Assembly (NCBI GenBank): GCA_009823505.1
Contig: VZQC01005689.1
Span: 327,353 to 391,352, forward strand
Origin: Rhizomys pruinosus
Taxonomy: Eukaryota; Chordata; Mammalia; Rodentia; Spalacidae
DNA length: 64,000 bases
Reading direction: 5' to 3'
Positions 31,430 through 42,707 of this stretch are shown here, in pieces. The position numbers were made by a program, and so were the translations under genes. The notes beneath the pieces are model-generated. The model made no database searches. It was given only the letters and a program-made list of their open reading frames with translations, and was not told where the DNA came from. Every line of letters starts with the position of its first letter. Within the stretch, counting starts at the first letter, position 1.

Positions 31430-33418
31430 ATTAATGTTGCTCAGTTTGCCTGACAACCAGGGATTTGGTGGTAGCATCCACAAATGAGGGGTATCATTCG
31501 TCGTTGTTTGTTTTTCTGGGACTGTGTTACTTCACTTACTATAATGGCTTCTAGTTCCATCCATTTACCTGCAAAGTTCATGATATCATCTTTCTTTACT
31601 GCTGGACAGAACTCCATTGTGTAGATGTACCACATTTTCTTTAACCACTTGTCAGTTGAGGGGTACTTGTGTTGCTTCCAGCTATTCGCTATTGTGAAGA
31701 GAGCTGCAATAAACATGGATATGCATGTATCTCTGCAGTAGGATGAGTCTTGTGGTTATATACCTAGGAGTGGTATAACTGGGTCAGGTGGTAGGCTCAT
31801 TTTGAATCATATTTTAAGGGTTTTCCATAGTGATTGTACAAGTTTATAGTCCCACCAGTAGTGGATAAATGTTCCCATTTCCCCATAACCTCTGCCACAT
31901 TTTGTATCTTTTGTTTTCTTGATCCGAGTCAGTTTTATCAGAGTGAGATTTTATCTTAAAGTGGTTTTAATGTGCATTTCCTTAATTATTAGCGATGTTG
32001 AAGACTTCTTAAGATGTTTCTCTGCCATCTTTACTTTCTCACTTGTGAAGTGTCTGTTCAGCTCTTTACTCCATCTTTTGAGTGAGTCATTTCTTTCTTC
32101 TTTGTTTTTTGAGTAGTTTATATATTCTGGAAGTTAATGCTGTCAGATGTATCAGTGGTGAAGGTTTCCTCTCACTCTGTGAGTTTTCTCTTCACTTCCT
32201 TGATTGTTTCTTTTGCTGTACAGAAGCTTTTGAGTTTAATGAGGTCCCACTTCTCAGTTGTTGACCATATTTTCGGTGCAGCTGCTGTCTGATTTAGAAA
32301 GTCCTTTCCTACACCTATGTCTTGTAGGTTACTGCCAATGTTTTCCTCTATCACCTTCAGAATTATAGGTTTCACGTTGAGGTCCTTGATCCATTCGGAG
32401 TTGATTTTTGTACAGGGTGAGAGGAGTTTAATTTTATCCTTCTATAGGTGGTGACACAGTTTTGCCAACACCATTTGCTGAAGATGCTGTTTTTCCTCTT
32501 CAGTCTTCTTGGCCCCTTTATCAAATATGAGGTGGCTGAAATTGTGATCAGGTTTGGATTTTCAATTTTGTTCCATTGGTCCACGGGTCTGTTTTTGTGC
32601 CAGTACCAGGCTGTCTTTATGACTATAGCCCTGTAATATTGTTTGAAATCTGGTGTAGTGATTCCCCCTGTATTGCTCTTTTTGTTCAGGGTTGCTTTGA
32701 CTATTCAGTCTAGAATTAACCTACCACTTATTTTCAGACTTTGTAATTTTGGTATATGGGTGGAGGGTATGTATGCATATTTTAGAGTAATATAAAATTA
32801 AAAGGAAAAATTTTGAATTCCTAAATATGATTTGGAATTAACATACAGTTTATTTTCAGACATCATAATTATGGTATATGTGTGACATAAGTATAGATGC
32901 ATATTTTGGAGCAATACAAATTGGAGGGGGGAACAACACCAAAAGGACTGGGACAAAGAACTGACTGAAACAGTAAATTTCTGCCCAAAACAATAAACCT
33001 CACCATAAAAAAAAACTTTAAAAGACTGAGAAAAAGATGCAAGACATGGGGGGCTGGAGAGATGGCCTAGCGGTTAAGAGCGCCGACCGCTCTTACAGAG
33101 GACCCGGGTTCCATATGATGGCCGAGAACTGTCTGAAACTCCAATTCCAGGAGAACTCCAGTTCCAGGGGAATCTGAGACCCTCTTCTGACCTCCGCGGC
33201 ATTGCACGACACAGGTGCACAGACTTGCATGCAGACAGTACATTCATACACATACAAAAATAAATAAAATTAATAAAAAAATTTAAAAAAAAGATGCAAG
33301 ACATGTATGGCAGAATAAATGAACTCAGGTGGGTTGGTGTGCATAGAAAGGGGGATGAGTCTAAATTGGACTGAGAAATGCTGTATGAAATGCACAAAAC
33401 TACAATTAAAATAATTAA
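31430..33418 (+). mobile_element. Twin-primed L1 insertion with 14-bp TSD
   Basis: 'aatgaaccaatgac' at 31416-31429 is repeated at 33419-33432. Inside, 31430-32700 is minus-strand ORF2 C-terminal sequence ('MWYIYTMEF' at about 31620) and 32705-33418 is plus-strand 3' UTR with an A-rich end. About 60 bp of the consensus are missing at the inversion point. Head-to-head halves within one TSD are the classic twin-priming product. Confidence 0.95.
33049..33287 (+). mobile_element. B2 SINE nested in the twin-primed L1, 18-bp TSD
   Basis: 'aaaaagatgcaagacatg' at 33031-33048 and 33288-33305. Long variant. About 20 bp around the B box/'cagcacccac' segment are deleted near 33110. Confidence 0.96.
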
Positions 33419-33872
33419 AATGAACCAATGACTCTAAAAACCAATTTTTTGAAAAGATTAAAGAAGCTAGACAGATCCTTAGTACTGTTAACCAAAAGAA
33501 AGAGAGAGAAAATCCAAATCAACAAAATCAGTGATGAAAAGGGAAACATATCAAAAAGATTCTGAGCATTATAAGGGACTAAGTTGAAAATCTATACTCT
33601 ATTAAATTTAAAAACCTTAAAGAAAGAGTGAATATTGTGGGAATCGCCAAAGCTTAACCAAGAAGAGATCAACAACTTAAACAGACCCATAACAAATAAG
33701 GAAATTCCAACAGTAATACAAAACATTCTGACTAAAATAATCCCAGGCCCAGATTAATTCAGAGAAGAAATCTACCAGACATTAAATGAAAGTCTGCAAC
33801 CAGTACTTCAAAGGGATAACTCCCAAACTCCTTTTATGAAGTCCTTATCACTCTAATACAAAACTAACTGAA

Positions 33873-33873
<1 letters not shown>

Positions 33874-33911
<38 letters not shown>
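33874..33911. repeat. (CA)n microsatellite inside old L1
   Basis: About nineteen CA units within the decayed RT region. Confidence 0.95.
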
Positions 33912-33915
<4 letters not shown>

Positions 33916-34632
33916 TATAGACCCATATCCTTAATGAATATAGATGCAGAAATTCTAAACTAAATATATGCAAACTGTATACAGATACACATCATAAAGA
34001 TTATTCACCATGATTGGTTGGCTTTATTCCAGAGATGCAGGGATGGTTCAATATTCATAAGTCAATAAATGTTATAAATTCATAAAAATGGACTCAGACA
34101 AAAATCACATGGTCATCCAAACAGACACAAAAATATGCCTTTGATAAAAATCTAAAATTGTTTTATGTTTAAAAGTCCTAGAGGGAATTGGACTGGAAGG
34201 AACAAATCACAACATAATTAAAGCTATACACAACAAACCCATGGCCAACATCATTTTAAATACAGAAAACCTGGAATGATTCATGTTAAAATGAGGAACC
34301 AGACAAGGTTGATCAATATATCCATTCTCTTTTAATATAGTGCTTGAAACTCTCACCGGAGCAATAAGACAAGAGAAGGAAATTAAAAGAGTACTAATTG
34401 GGAATACAAAGTCAATATACCCTAATTTTCAGATGAGTTGATATTATGCATAAGAGATTCCCACAATTCCACTGAAGACTCCTAGAATTGATTAAAACTT
34501 TCAGCAAAGTAGCAGATTATGAAATCAATCTGCAATAACCAGTAGTGTTTCTATATACTAATAACAGGCAATTGGAGAAAGAGTACAAAGAAACCCTCTC
34601 ATTCACAATGGCCTAAAAAGAATCCAGTAATA

Positions 34633-34790
34633 TCCAGGCATGGTGGCACACACCTTTAATCCCAGAACTCGGAGGGAGATACAGGCAGATTTCTGTAAGT
34701 TCAAGGCCAGCCTGGTCTACATAATGAGTTCCAGGCCAGCTGGGGCTATAGGGAGGCCCTGTCTCCAAAAGACCAAAAAAAAAAAAATTC
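34633..34790 (+). mobile_element. B1 SINE nested in old L1
   Basis: 'ccaggcatggtggcacacac' through 'ccctgtctccaaaagaccaa' plus A tail. Flanks 'aatccagtaat' and 'attctagtaat' are a decayed TSD. Confidence 0.93.
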
Positions 34791-34839
34791 TAGTAATAAA
34801 CTCCAAAGACATTAAAGATCTCTACAATGAAAATGTTAA

Positions 34840-35623
34840 TTAAAGAAGGCAGTTTTACTGATTTTACAAGAGAACACTTCTATAACAGCTGGTTCCAATC
34901 TGCAGCTGGAGAATGACCTCATCATCCTCTTATTTCTCTTATTATGGGTGGGGGGGAGTTAAGAAAGTCTCTTGTATTAAAACCTTTGCAGAACCTATGA
35001 AGGTAAGCTTTGTTAGGAATCATTAAAAATAGTTGTACTAGTAGATCCACAGAGGGGCCTGATGCTGCAGAAATCTGAGGCATTTCTTCCTTCAATGCGC
35101 AGAGGAGTTAATCCTTCTGCTGGCACTTTCTGGTACATCTACTCACTTCGCAAAGCTGCATTTTCTTTCTCAGCCATTAAGTTGGTGATACTCTGGCCTA
35201 GGGAACAATCTGTGGAAGAGAGGGTGTGATAGAATGTAAGGGCTTCGATTGGGGTTAATGGTGAAACTACAAAAATATAGACTGGACACTCATTTGATCA
35301 ACTTGATTGAACATACAAGCCCCCCCCCCCTGCTGGATGGTGGGACCCATGAGCTGTGTGGGTCTGGGCACAACTGCTTGCAAACTGTTTTTACATGAAG
35401 GATGCTTGTACTCAAAATTATCACCTATTGTAAAAAAATGAAAACAAAACAAAACAAAAAAGCAGAGAAAAAATGCAGAAAACTTATAGCAGAATGCAGT
35501 CTGGTATGGGTAGGGTGTGGGGTGGGGGAAGGGAAGGGATATATGCCTGAACTGAACTGGAAAATGATGTATGAAATACACAAAGCATCAATAAAAATAA
35601 ATTAAAAAAAGAAAAAAAGAAAA
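34840..35623 (+). mobile_element. Composite retroposon, copy D, with 11-bp TSD
   Basis: 'gaaaatgttaa' at 34829-34839 recurs at 35624-35634, so the whole block inserted as one unit into the old L1. Segment 1 (34842-35193) is the reverse complement of 5207-5560. Segment 2 (from 'cctagggaacaatctgtgga' at 35199) matches copy A from about 327. The end is the L1-type 3' terminus plus A-rich tail. Relative to copies A and B the element has an internal deletion at 35195. Confidence 0.8.
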
Positions 35624-36250
35624 GAAAATGTTAAATGTTCAGAGAAAGGGATTGAGGAAGACACCAGGAGATAGAAGGACCTCCCATGATTAAGAATGGA
35701 ATAATTAATAGTGTGAAATGACCATCCTACCAAAATCAATCTTATATTCACAAATCCCAGTAAAAACTCCATGACATTCTTCAAGGAAATAGAAAAAGCA
35801 TCTAAAAATCATATGCAATCACAAAAATACATGATAGCCAAAGCAACACTGAGTACAATGAGCAAAAAATGGGGGGGGGGGTAACATGCCAGATCGCAAA
35901 CTATATTACGGAGCTATAGTCATAAAAAACAGCATGGTACAGAAACAGAAACACACATATATATCAATGGAATATAATTTAAGATCCAAATATGAGTGCA
36001 TGCAGTTTCAGACACCTAATGCTTGACAAAGGATTCAAGAACACACACTTGAGGAAAGACAGCATCTCCAACAAGTGTTTCTGGCAAAACTGGATCTCCA
36101 AAGGTAGGAGAATGAAACTAGGTCCTTATCTTTCACATTGAATAAAAGTCAACTCTGAATGGATCATATACCTGAATCTGAAACCTGAAACTCAGAAACT
36201 GTTAGAAGAAAACGTAGCAGTATTCCAACAATGGGTTAAGGACAGGACTT

Positions 36251-36780
36251 TCTTTTTTTTTTTTCTAATTAAATTAGTTTTATTGATGCTTTGTGCATTT
36301 CATACTTTTTTCCAATTCAGTTCAGGCTTATTTCCCTTTCCCTCCCCCCCACCCCCACCCCATCCCAGATCATGCATTCTGCCATAACTGTCCTGCATCT
36401 TTCTCTCAGTTTTTTTTTCATTTTTAGCTATAAGTGATAATACATGAGTACAAGCACATCCTTCATGAAAACAATTCGCAGGCTGTTGTGCCCAAACACC
36501 TACGCCCCACCATCCAGGGGGAGGTGACAGGTTGTTTGTTCAATCAAGTTGATCAAATGAGTGTCCAGACTACATTGCTGTTAGTTTCACCATTTCACCC
36601 CAATCGCAGCCCTTACATTCTACCACGCCCCCTCTTCCGCAGGTTGTTCCCTAGGCTTAGAAAAGGGGCACAGGTGGATGAGAGGTAAAACAGTCCACTC
36701 TCTCTGGAGCTGTTGACTTGGACTCTGGTCAATTCTGGCTGTTTCCTTTCATGGGCTGACAGTTTGTCCTTTCTAAATCA
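36251..36780 (-). mobile_element. Composite retroposon, copy E, minus strand, 5'-truncated
   Basis: Reads poly(T), the reversed L1 3' terminus ('gctttgtgcatttcatactt'), then the reversed body to 'catgggctgacagtttgtcc', corresponding to about 215-720 of copy A. Inserted in the old L1 ORF2 with only about 6 bp of visible TSD ('ctttct'). Confidence 0.75.
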
Positions 36781-37424
36781 TACATTAGTCGCTCAAGAAT
36801 TAAGGTAAACTATCAACAAGTGGGACCTCACTAAACTAAAAAGCTTTGATACAGGAAAAGAAACAACCAAAGAAATCAAGCAAAAAACACAGGGTGGGAG
36901 AATATCTTCACCAGTGATACATCTGAATATAAGGAAATCAAAAAACAATGAATCAAGAAAACCAAGGACCTAATTAAAAGATGGACTATGGATCTAAACA
37001 GCGACTTCTAAAAAGAAGAATTAAAGATGGCTAAGAATCATCTTAAAAATTGTTTGATGGCCTTAGTAATTCAGGAAATACAAATTAGAACCACTTTAAA
37101 ATTTCATTTTACCCCTGTCAGACTATCTAAGATCAAGAGAACAAATGATAACAAATGCGGGAGAACTCTTAAAAAAAATAAAAACTAAAAATACCATATG
37201 ACCCATTTATAGCACTCCTTGGCATATACCCAAAGGACTCATCCTACTGTGTACATACCTGTATATCCATATTTGTTGCTGCTCTTTTCACGGTAGCTAA
37301 GAAAATGGAAGCAACCTAAGTGTCCTTCAACTGATGAGTGAATAATGAAAATGTGCTACTTTCAAACAGTGGAGTTCTTCTCAGTGCTTAAAGCTGGGGT
37401 TGGCCTGTTGATGGTTGTTCTCCC

Positions 37425-38404
37425 TTAGTGACCTACACAGAAAACCCTAAGGCAGTCACATCCCTAGACAAATGTAATTTCTTACCATATATATATATAT
37501 ATATATGAAATATGGATCCTTATATTTACAGACAAGTATGCTATGCACTACTCATCAAGGAAGCTTCTTTCACAAGAGATGGAAACTATTAAAGAACTGC
37601 ACAACTCGTCACACACAGAGAATAAGTGTTTGTAAAATGCCTAACCCTGTGACACATCTACAATGGCACCTCTATACCTAAGGTTGATGGAACGTAGTGG
37701 AACAAGAGATAGAGTGAATATCAATACATCTGTCAACTCTCACCAATGAGCTCCCTCATGCAACAGAAGGCAATGAACACAAAATGCCACAAATGACCAA
37801 AATGTAGAGAATAAGGATCTGCAGAGTTTTGAGTACTTGGACAAGGCTCCTATATTAAACTGCACCCACCCAGGGCTCAGAGACCATGGCAGAAGAGGGC
37901 TTGAAAAGATTGTAAGAACTAGTGGAGGACATACTTCAGACATAGGATTTGGAACAATGGAGCTGGAACTGACCTGGATGCCACTTCCCCTGAAGGCTAG
38001 GTCTCATAATGTTGGAAAGTACTATACCAGCTAGCAAGGGAGAATATCAATTGATGGTCCAACCCCAACTTCAAGGCCTAAAACCACATCAATGACCACC
38101 ACAACCAACAACATTGGTCCACTAGTGACAATTTTGACATGGGGATAATCAACAGCTACCTGATTGGACTTAAGGACCACTCACTGGGAGGAAACTCATG
38201 TGTGTTACTGTAAACCTAGCCAATTACCCCATGGCTGGAGAGGTCATTGATCTTACAGAAAACCCAACAGCTGTCACATCCCTAGACAAATGTAATTTCC
38301 TACTAGGTGCAAAATATGGACTGTCATATTTATATGAATATCCCAGTCACCACTCATCAAAGAACCTTCTTTTGCAAAAGAGACTGTTACAAAGTTCCAC
38401 AACT

Positions 38405-38442
<38 letters not shown>

Positions 38443-39010
38443 TCTATGAATTGCCTAAGCCTAAATGGCACCAGTCACCACTCATCAAAGAAGTTTCTTT
38501 TGCAACAGAGACTGTTACAGAGTTCCACAACTGGACACACACAGACACACACAGACACACACACAAACACACACACACACACACACACACACATATTGTC
38601 TATGAATTGCCTAAGCCTAAGTGGCACATCTACAATGCAACCTCTAGACCTAAGGCTCATAGAACATAGAACAAGGAGTAAAGAGGACACTAATGCATCT
38701 CTCAACTCTGATGCAGCTTCCTCATGCATTGGAAGGCCAGGAACATGAAAGGTTACAAATGGTCCAAGAATAGTGTAAGAGTGTGCAGAGTGTGGGTCCT
38801 TGGACAGGAATCCTATATTAAAATCCATCCACCCAGAGCTCAGAGACCATTGTGGAAGAGAGAGCAGAAAGATTGTAAGAGCCAGGAAAAAGGTGTATGA
38901 CCATATGCTCATATAAACCTACAGCAATGGTGTCAGTATGCTCAAGACCCATGCAAACTCAAGCAGACAACAACCCAGCACAGAACTGTGGAAATGGACA
39001 GCAGGCCGCA
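37425..39010. repeat. Tandem ~0.8-kb duplication inside the L1 3' UTR
   Basis: 'gtcacatccctagacaaatg' occurs at about 37455 and again at about 38274, and matching runs follow in order ('cacatctacaatg', 'tcagagaccat', 'ggaag'). The second unit contains a further tandem duplication of ~125-150 bp (38344-38470 and 38471-38612), each copy ending in a CA tract. Confidence 0.75.
38405..38440. repeat. (CA)n microsatellite
   Basis: CA units ending the first of two tandem sub-units. A longer, less pure one lies at 38535-38592. Confidence 0.95.
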
Positions 39011-39070
39011 ATCTTGTTAAAGAATTATTGGCAGCTATGTACTGCTGGGTGAGAAAGAGCTCATCTTCTT

Positions 39071-39243
39071 TTTTTTTTTTCTTTTTTATTTTTTTTTTCG
39101 TATTTTGAGACAGGGTCTCCCTGTAGCCCCAGCTGTCCTGGAACTCACTCTGTAGACCAGGCTGGCCTTGAACTCACAAAGATCCGCCTGCCTCTGCCTC
39201 CCGAGTGCTAGGATTAAAGGCACGCACTACCACACCTGGCTTT
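39071..39243 (-). mobile_element. B1 SINE with 15-bp TSD
   Basis: 'agagctcatcttctt' at 39056-39070 and 39244-39258, identical. Full-length minus-strand B1 with a long interrupted poly(T). Confidence 0.97.
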
Positions 39244-39779
39244 AGAGCTCATCTTCTTAATGGGGGTGACTCTAGATAGGCTGACTATAGCCCAGTGGAT
39301 AAACTTGCACTGAGGGATATCTTGGGACACTAACTTGACACAATAGGCCTTAACACAAATGACAGAATGTATGAATTGGCTATGGGAGGGTACCAAAGGA
39401 GAAAGGGGAATAAAGATGGTTAATATTGATTAAGGTGTTCAATATGAAAGTACACAAAAATTCAGTAAAAAAAATTACACAAAAAAAGAGCAAGAGGAGG
39501 AGGTGCAAAAAAAATAGAAATATATGAAATCTTATGCTCTTTATATAATGAACTTGTACAACTTCCATATACAATATAATGTCAGAAAAATGCTACTGTA
39601 TACCTTATTTGTGGAAAAAAAGATGAAATACAACAATTTTAATTTAAAACAAATAGACAAATTAATGTAATTTTTCAAAAGACATGTGACAGCAAACTGG
39701 GTGCAACTGTATTTTATTTAAGTTTTTAAAAGTATGTTTCATTTCTGTTAGCTCCTGAGACCCTATTCATATGAATCTA

Positions 39780-40165
39780 CAGCATTGGTATCAGCATGCA
39801 CAAGACCCATGGAAGGTCAGTTGGACAAAAACCCAGCACAGAACTGCAGAAATGGGTATCAGAACCCAACCTTAGCTGAAGAAATATTGGCAGCTGATTG
39901 CAGTTGGGTGAGGAAGAATAGGCCTTCTTTAGGATAGGGACTCCCAGTAGGCTGACTAAAGCTCAAGGGATGAGCTGCCACCGAGGAGTGGCGGGGAGAG
40001 TAGTTTGGCAATGGATCCTAGCACAAATGACAGAATGTGTGAACTCTGGGGAAGGCCTGTGGAAGTGTGCCTAGGGAGAACCGGCTATAAAAGCAAGTAT
40101 GATGGATTGAAAATTTATGTATGAAGCACATAAAAATTCAATTAAAATTTATTTTTAAAAGTATA
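39780..40165 (+). mobile_element. Old rodent L1 (Lx-like) 3' UTR
   Basis: Collinear with 25021-25790 and 38930-39470. Ends 'gcacataaaaattcaattaa', an L1-type A-rich end. Confidence 0.7.
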
Positions 40166-40445
40166 AGGTATGTTTTAGCCTCTGTCGTTTCATTTATTCT
40201 CAATTTCTAATGTAGCTATAATCAGAAAAAATGAGACATTAGATAATGGCACTTTCTACATTTATTGATATTATTTAGCTTTCACACCATAGTCAGGATT
40301 TGTAGTTTTGAATGTGCTTGCAAAGACAGTTTGTGTAATGTGTATGTGTACATGAAAGTCTCAGTAATATAAATTACTCTTAGTAATACATTTTACTTTA
40401 AAGTCTATTTTTCTGATACTACTATGGATATAAAAAGTTTTAATT

Positions 40446-40570
40446 TAACCCTAGCACTCAGGAGGCAGAGGCAGGTGGATCTCTGTGAGTTCAAGGCCAG
40501 GCTGGTCTGCATAGTGAGCTCCAGGCCAGCTGGGACTAAAGGGAAACACTGTCTCAAAAATACCCAAAAA
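40446..40570 (+). mobile_element. B1 SINE, 5'-truncated
   Basis: Starts at 'accctagcactcaggaggca' and ends 'cactgtctcaaaaatac'. The first ~25 bases of B1 are missing. Confidence 0.92.
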
Positions 40571-40921
40571 AAATTTTTTTAAGCTGAAATACCACAATTT
40601 TAATATAAAACAAATATACAAATTAATGTAATTTTTCAACATGCATGTGACAGCAAACTGGGTACAACTGTATTTTTTTAAGTTTTAAAAGTATGTGGTT
40701 TCATTTCTGTTAGCTTCTGAGACCCTAATTCATATGAATCTCAGCATTGGTATCAGCATGCACAAGACCCATGGAAGCTCAGTCAGACAAAAACTCAGCA
40801 CAGAACTGCGGAAATGGGTCTCAGATTTTTGGAATCACATTACTTAAAAGATTTCTGTCCTCCTTTGTTTTAATATGCTTCATGTAAACCACAAAATTCA
40901 CGAGAACTTAACAAAAAAACT

Positions 40922-41136
40922 ATTTGTTATTTTTTATGTGTATGAATGTACTGTCTGCATGTAGGTTGGTGCACCCGTGTTGTGCAATGCTGCGGAGGTC
41001 AGAAGAGGGTGTCGGATTCCCCTGGACCTGGAGTTAAAGACGGTTCTTAGCTGCCATGTGGGTGTTGGGAATCAAACCCTGGTCCTCTGCAAGAGCAGTC
41101 AGTGCTCTTAACCGCTGAGTCATCTCTCCAACCCCC
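40922..41136 (-). mobile_element. B2 SINE, short variant, minus strand
   Basis: 'tttttatgtgtatgaatgta' through 'gagtcatctctccaaccccc'. Lacks the 17-bp duplication. Confidence 0.95.
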
Positions 41137-41176
41137 GAGATTTTTTTTTTTAATTGCAGTCTCTGTTATTTGCTTT

Positions 41177-41475
41177 TTTTGACAATAGAGTCGCTCTATG
41201 TAGCACTGACTAGTCTTGGACTTTCAAATTACACCAGGTTTGCCTTTAACTCACAAAGATTCACATCTGCCTCTGACTCCCGAGTGCTGGGACTAAAGGT
41301 GTGCAGTACCTTGCCCAGTTATTTGATCATTGCTTTTTCAACTTTATTGATATATTTATTTCTTCAAACAGCAGCAAACAGTGTAGTTCAGTCTAGAACT
41401 AAATATGTAACCAAAGTGAACTTCTAGCAAATCTCCTGCTTTAGCTTCCCCAGTGCCTGGGCCGCCACCCTAGAG
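41177..41475 (-). mobile_element. Two old B1-like SINE remnants, minus strand
   Basis: 41177-41321 has 'ctctgactcccgagtgctgg' and 41380-41475 has 'gctttagcttccccagtgcc', both late-B1 signatures in reverse. The second is very decayed. Confidence 0.6.
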
Positions 41476-41479
41476 CATT

Positions 41480-42049
41480 ACTTTTTAAGTAGATAGTATA
41501 ATAAAATTATTGTAATCACAAAACTATTTTGGTTCAATTTTTCCACCTTGCTTTGTGCTTCTGAGTTGGCCCGGTTTTGACATTTCTCTTTTTTCTATCC
41601 CTGCTGTCTTTTAGATTAAGATTCCTCTCTATTTTTCTCCTCTCTGAATGTTTTTGATGTTTTGTTCTGCCAATTGTTACATATTGCCTTAGCTTGTGAC
41701 AGGGGTATTGGTAGACCTACACATTGACTAGGTTTCTGAGTCCTTGACTGTCCTAACATTTAATTACCAGCATGTATCTACTTGGCCAGTGGGTCCTATT
41801 TACATGACATCAATTCTAGATAGTAGAAGAAAGATTTGATGTCAACCCATTTTCATTAAGTTCCTTCCATAAACAGCCCCCGTCTAACCTCTAAGTTGAG
41901 AACATTACAGCTGTCATGAATGATGATATTAGCTGACCTGTTCTCTAGACTACTTCTTAGCAGATAAAGTCAACCTGTCTAACTTTCACTAAACAGATGC
42001 AGCAAAAGTATCTGCTAATTTTAGGCAGGGCTAATTTGTCAAAGTTCTG
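41480..42049. other. Unclassified, possibly upstream L1 sequence
   Basis: No clear repeat signature. Leads without a visible border into the L1 3' UTR at 42050. Confidence 0.3.
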
Positions 42050-42442
42050 AGAATAAGCAATATTTAAGTGCTCAGGCATAAGTGGGATATCTATATCACC
42101 CCCTCCTAGGCTCAGATGACACAATGGGAGAAGGAACAGAAATAATGTAAGAGCCAAAAGAATAGAGGTGGGAATAGTGTTCAGTGGTAACTTCCAGGCA
42201 CGACATGGCCATTATATTCTTGAGTTCCCAGCAACTGTGATTACCTGCACCAGATTGAACAATCATAATAAAACTCACTGAATCATTAACAAAAGAAAAA
42301 CTCATGATAGTATAAAATGGACTAGTTGGGAAGAGAAAAGAAATCAGTGAAAATAGAAGGGGACAATAGAGAGTAATGGGAGTGAATAGAATCAAAATTC
42401 ATTATATATGTTTATATATGTAAGAGTTATCAAAAAAAAAAA
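42050..42442 (+). mobile_element. L1 (Lx-like) 3' UTR with poly(A)
   Basis: 'ggcacgacatggccattata' and 'gggagtgaatagaatcaaaa' followed by a pure 12-A tail are typical of old rodent L1 ends. Related text is at 61090-61120. Confidence 0.65.
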
Positions 42443-42707
42443 AGAATTGTTGTAATGAAGTCCATTGTGTATAATTACTTTATGCTATTAAAATCTGTTT
42501 TTAAACCTCATAATTATATAGGAACAGACAATGTTAGTAGCTTTCATGGACTACAGAACCGTAAGTTTCTATTCCTCCTCTTAGCTAATGGAAATGCTAG
42601 TAGAAAAGAGATACATCCCATGCTGAAAATAACAACAAACAAGGGGAAAATCTATAATGAAAGGATAAACTGGTGGTGGCTGTTTTCTAGATGTTTAGAA
42701 ATGAGTA

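Larger units (their letters stand above)
30385..37390 (+). pseudogene. L1 ORF2 pseudogene, split by four insertions
   Basis: Endonuclease region at about 30385-31240, with the equivalents of 'IYAPN' (about 30700) and 'HGTFSKIDHILG' (about 30947-30980). The RT region runs 33433-34835 and is heavily mutated, with a CA repeat at 33874. The post-RT region is at 35635-36245 and 36785-37390, including 'KCFWQNWISKGRRMKLG' (about 36076-36126). Numerous stops and frameshifts. This is a fossil and cannot support retrotransposition. Confidence 0.8.
28740..39470 (+). mobile_element. Old L1 retrotransposon, near full length, multiply interrupted
   Basis: 5' region (28740-29263, with the phrase 'ctgagagcacc.gattcgac' twice at 28752 and 28891), ORF1, ORF2 and 3' UTR occur in order and on one strand, broken by later insertions at 31430-33418, 34633-34790, 34840-35623, 36251-36780 and 39071-39243. 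The ORF2 frame can be followed across each break. The 3' UTR is partly duplicated (37425-39010). Confidence 0.8.
39605..40828. repeat. Local duplication, ~250-bp arms ~975 bp apart
   Basis: 39605-39860 and 40583-40828 match closely ('acaaattaatgtaatttttc', 'tgacagcaaactgggt.caac', 'cagcatgcacaagacccatg'). The first arm continues into a complete Lx-like 3' UTR to about 40165, the second is cut off near 40830. Confidence 0.75.

Noticed and set aside
30385..37390. Potentially active L1
   Set aside because: ORF1 and ORF2 carry many stops, frameshifts and large insertions. No intact catalytic frame remains anywhere in the window.
38198..38912. Histidine/threonine- or cysteine/valine-rich frames
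   Set aside because: Products of CA repeats in L1 3' UTR sequence.
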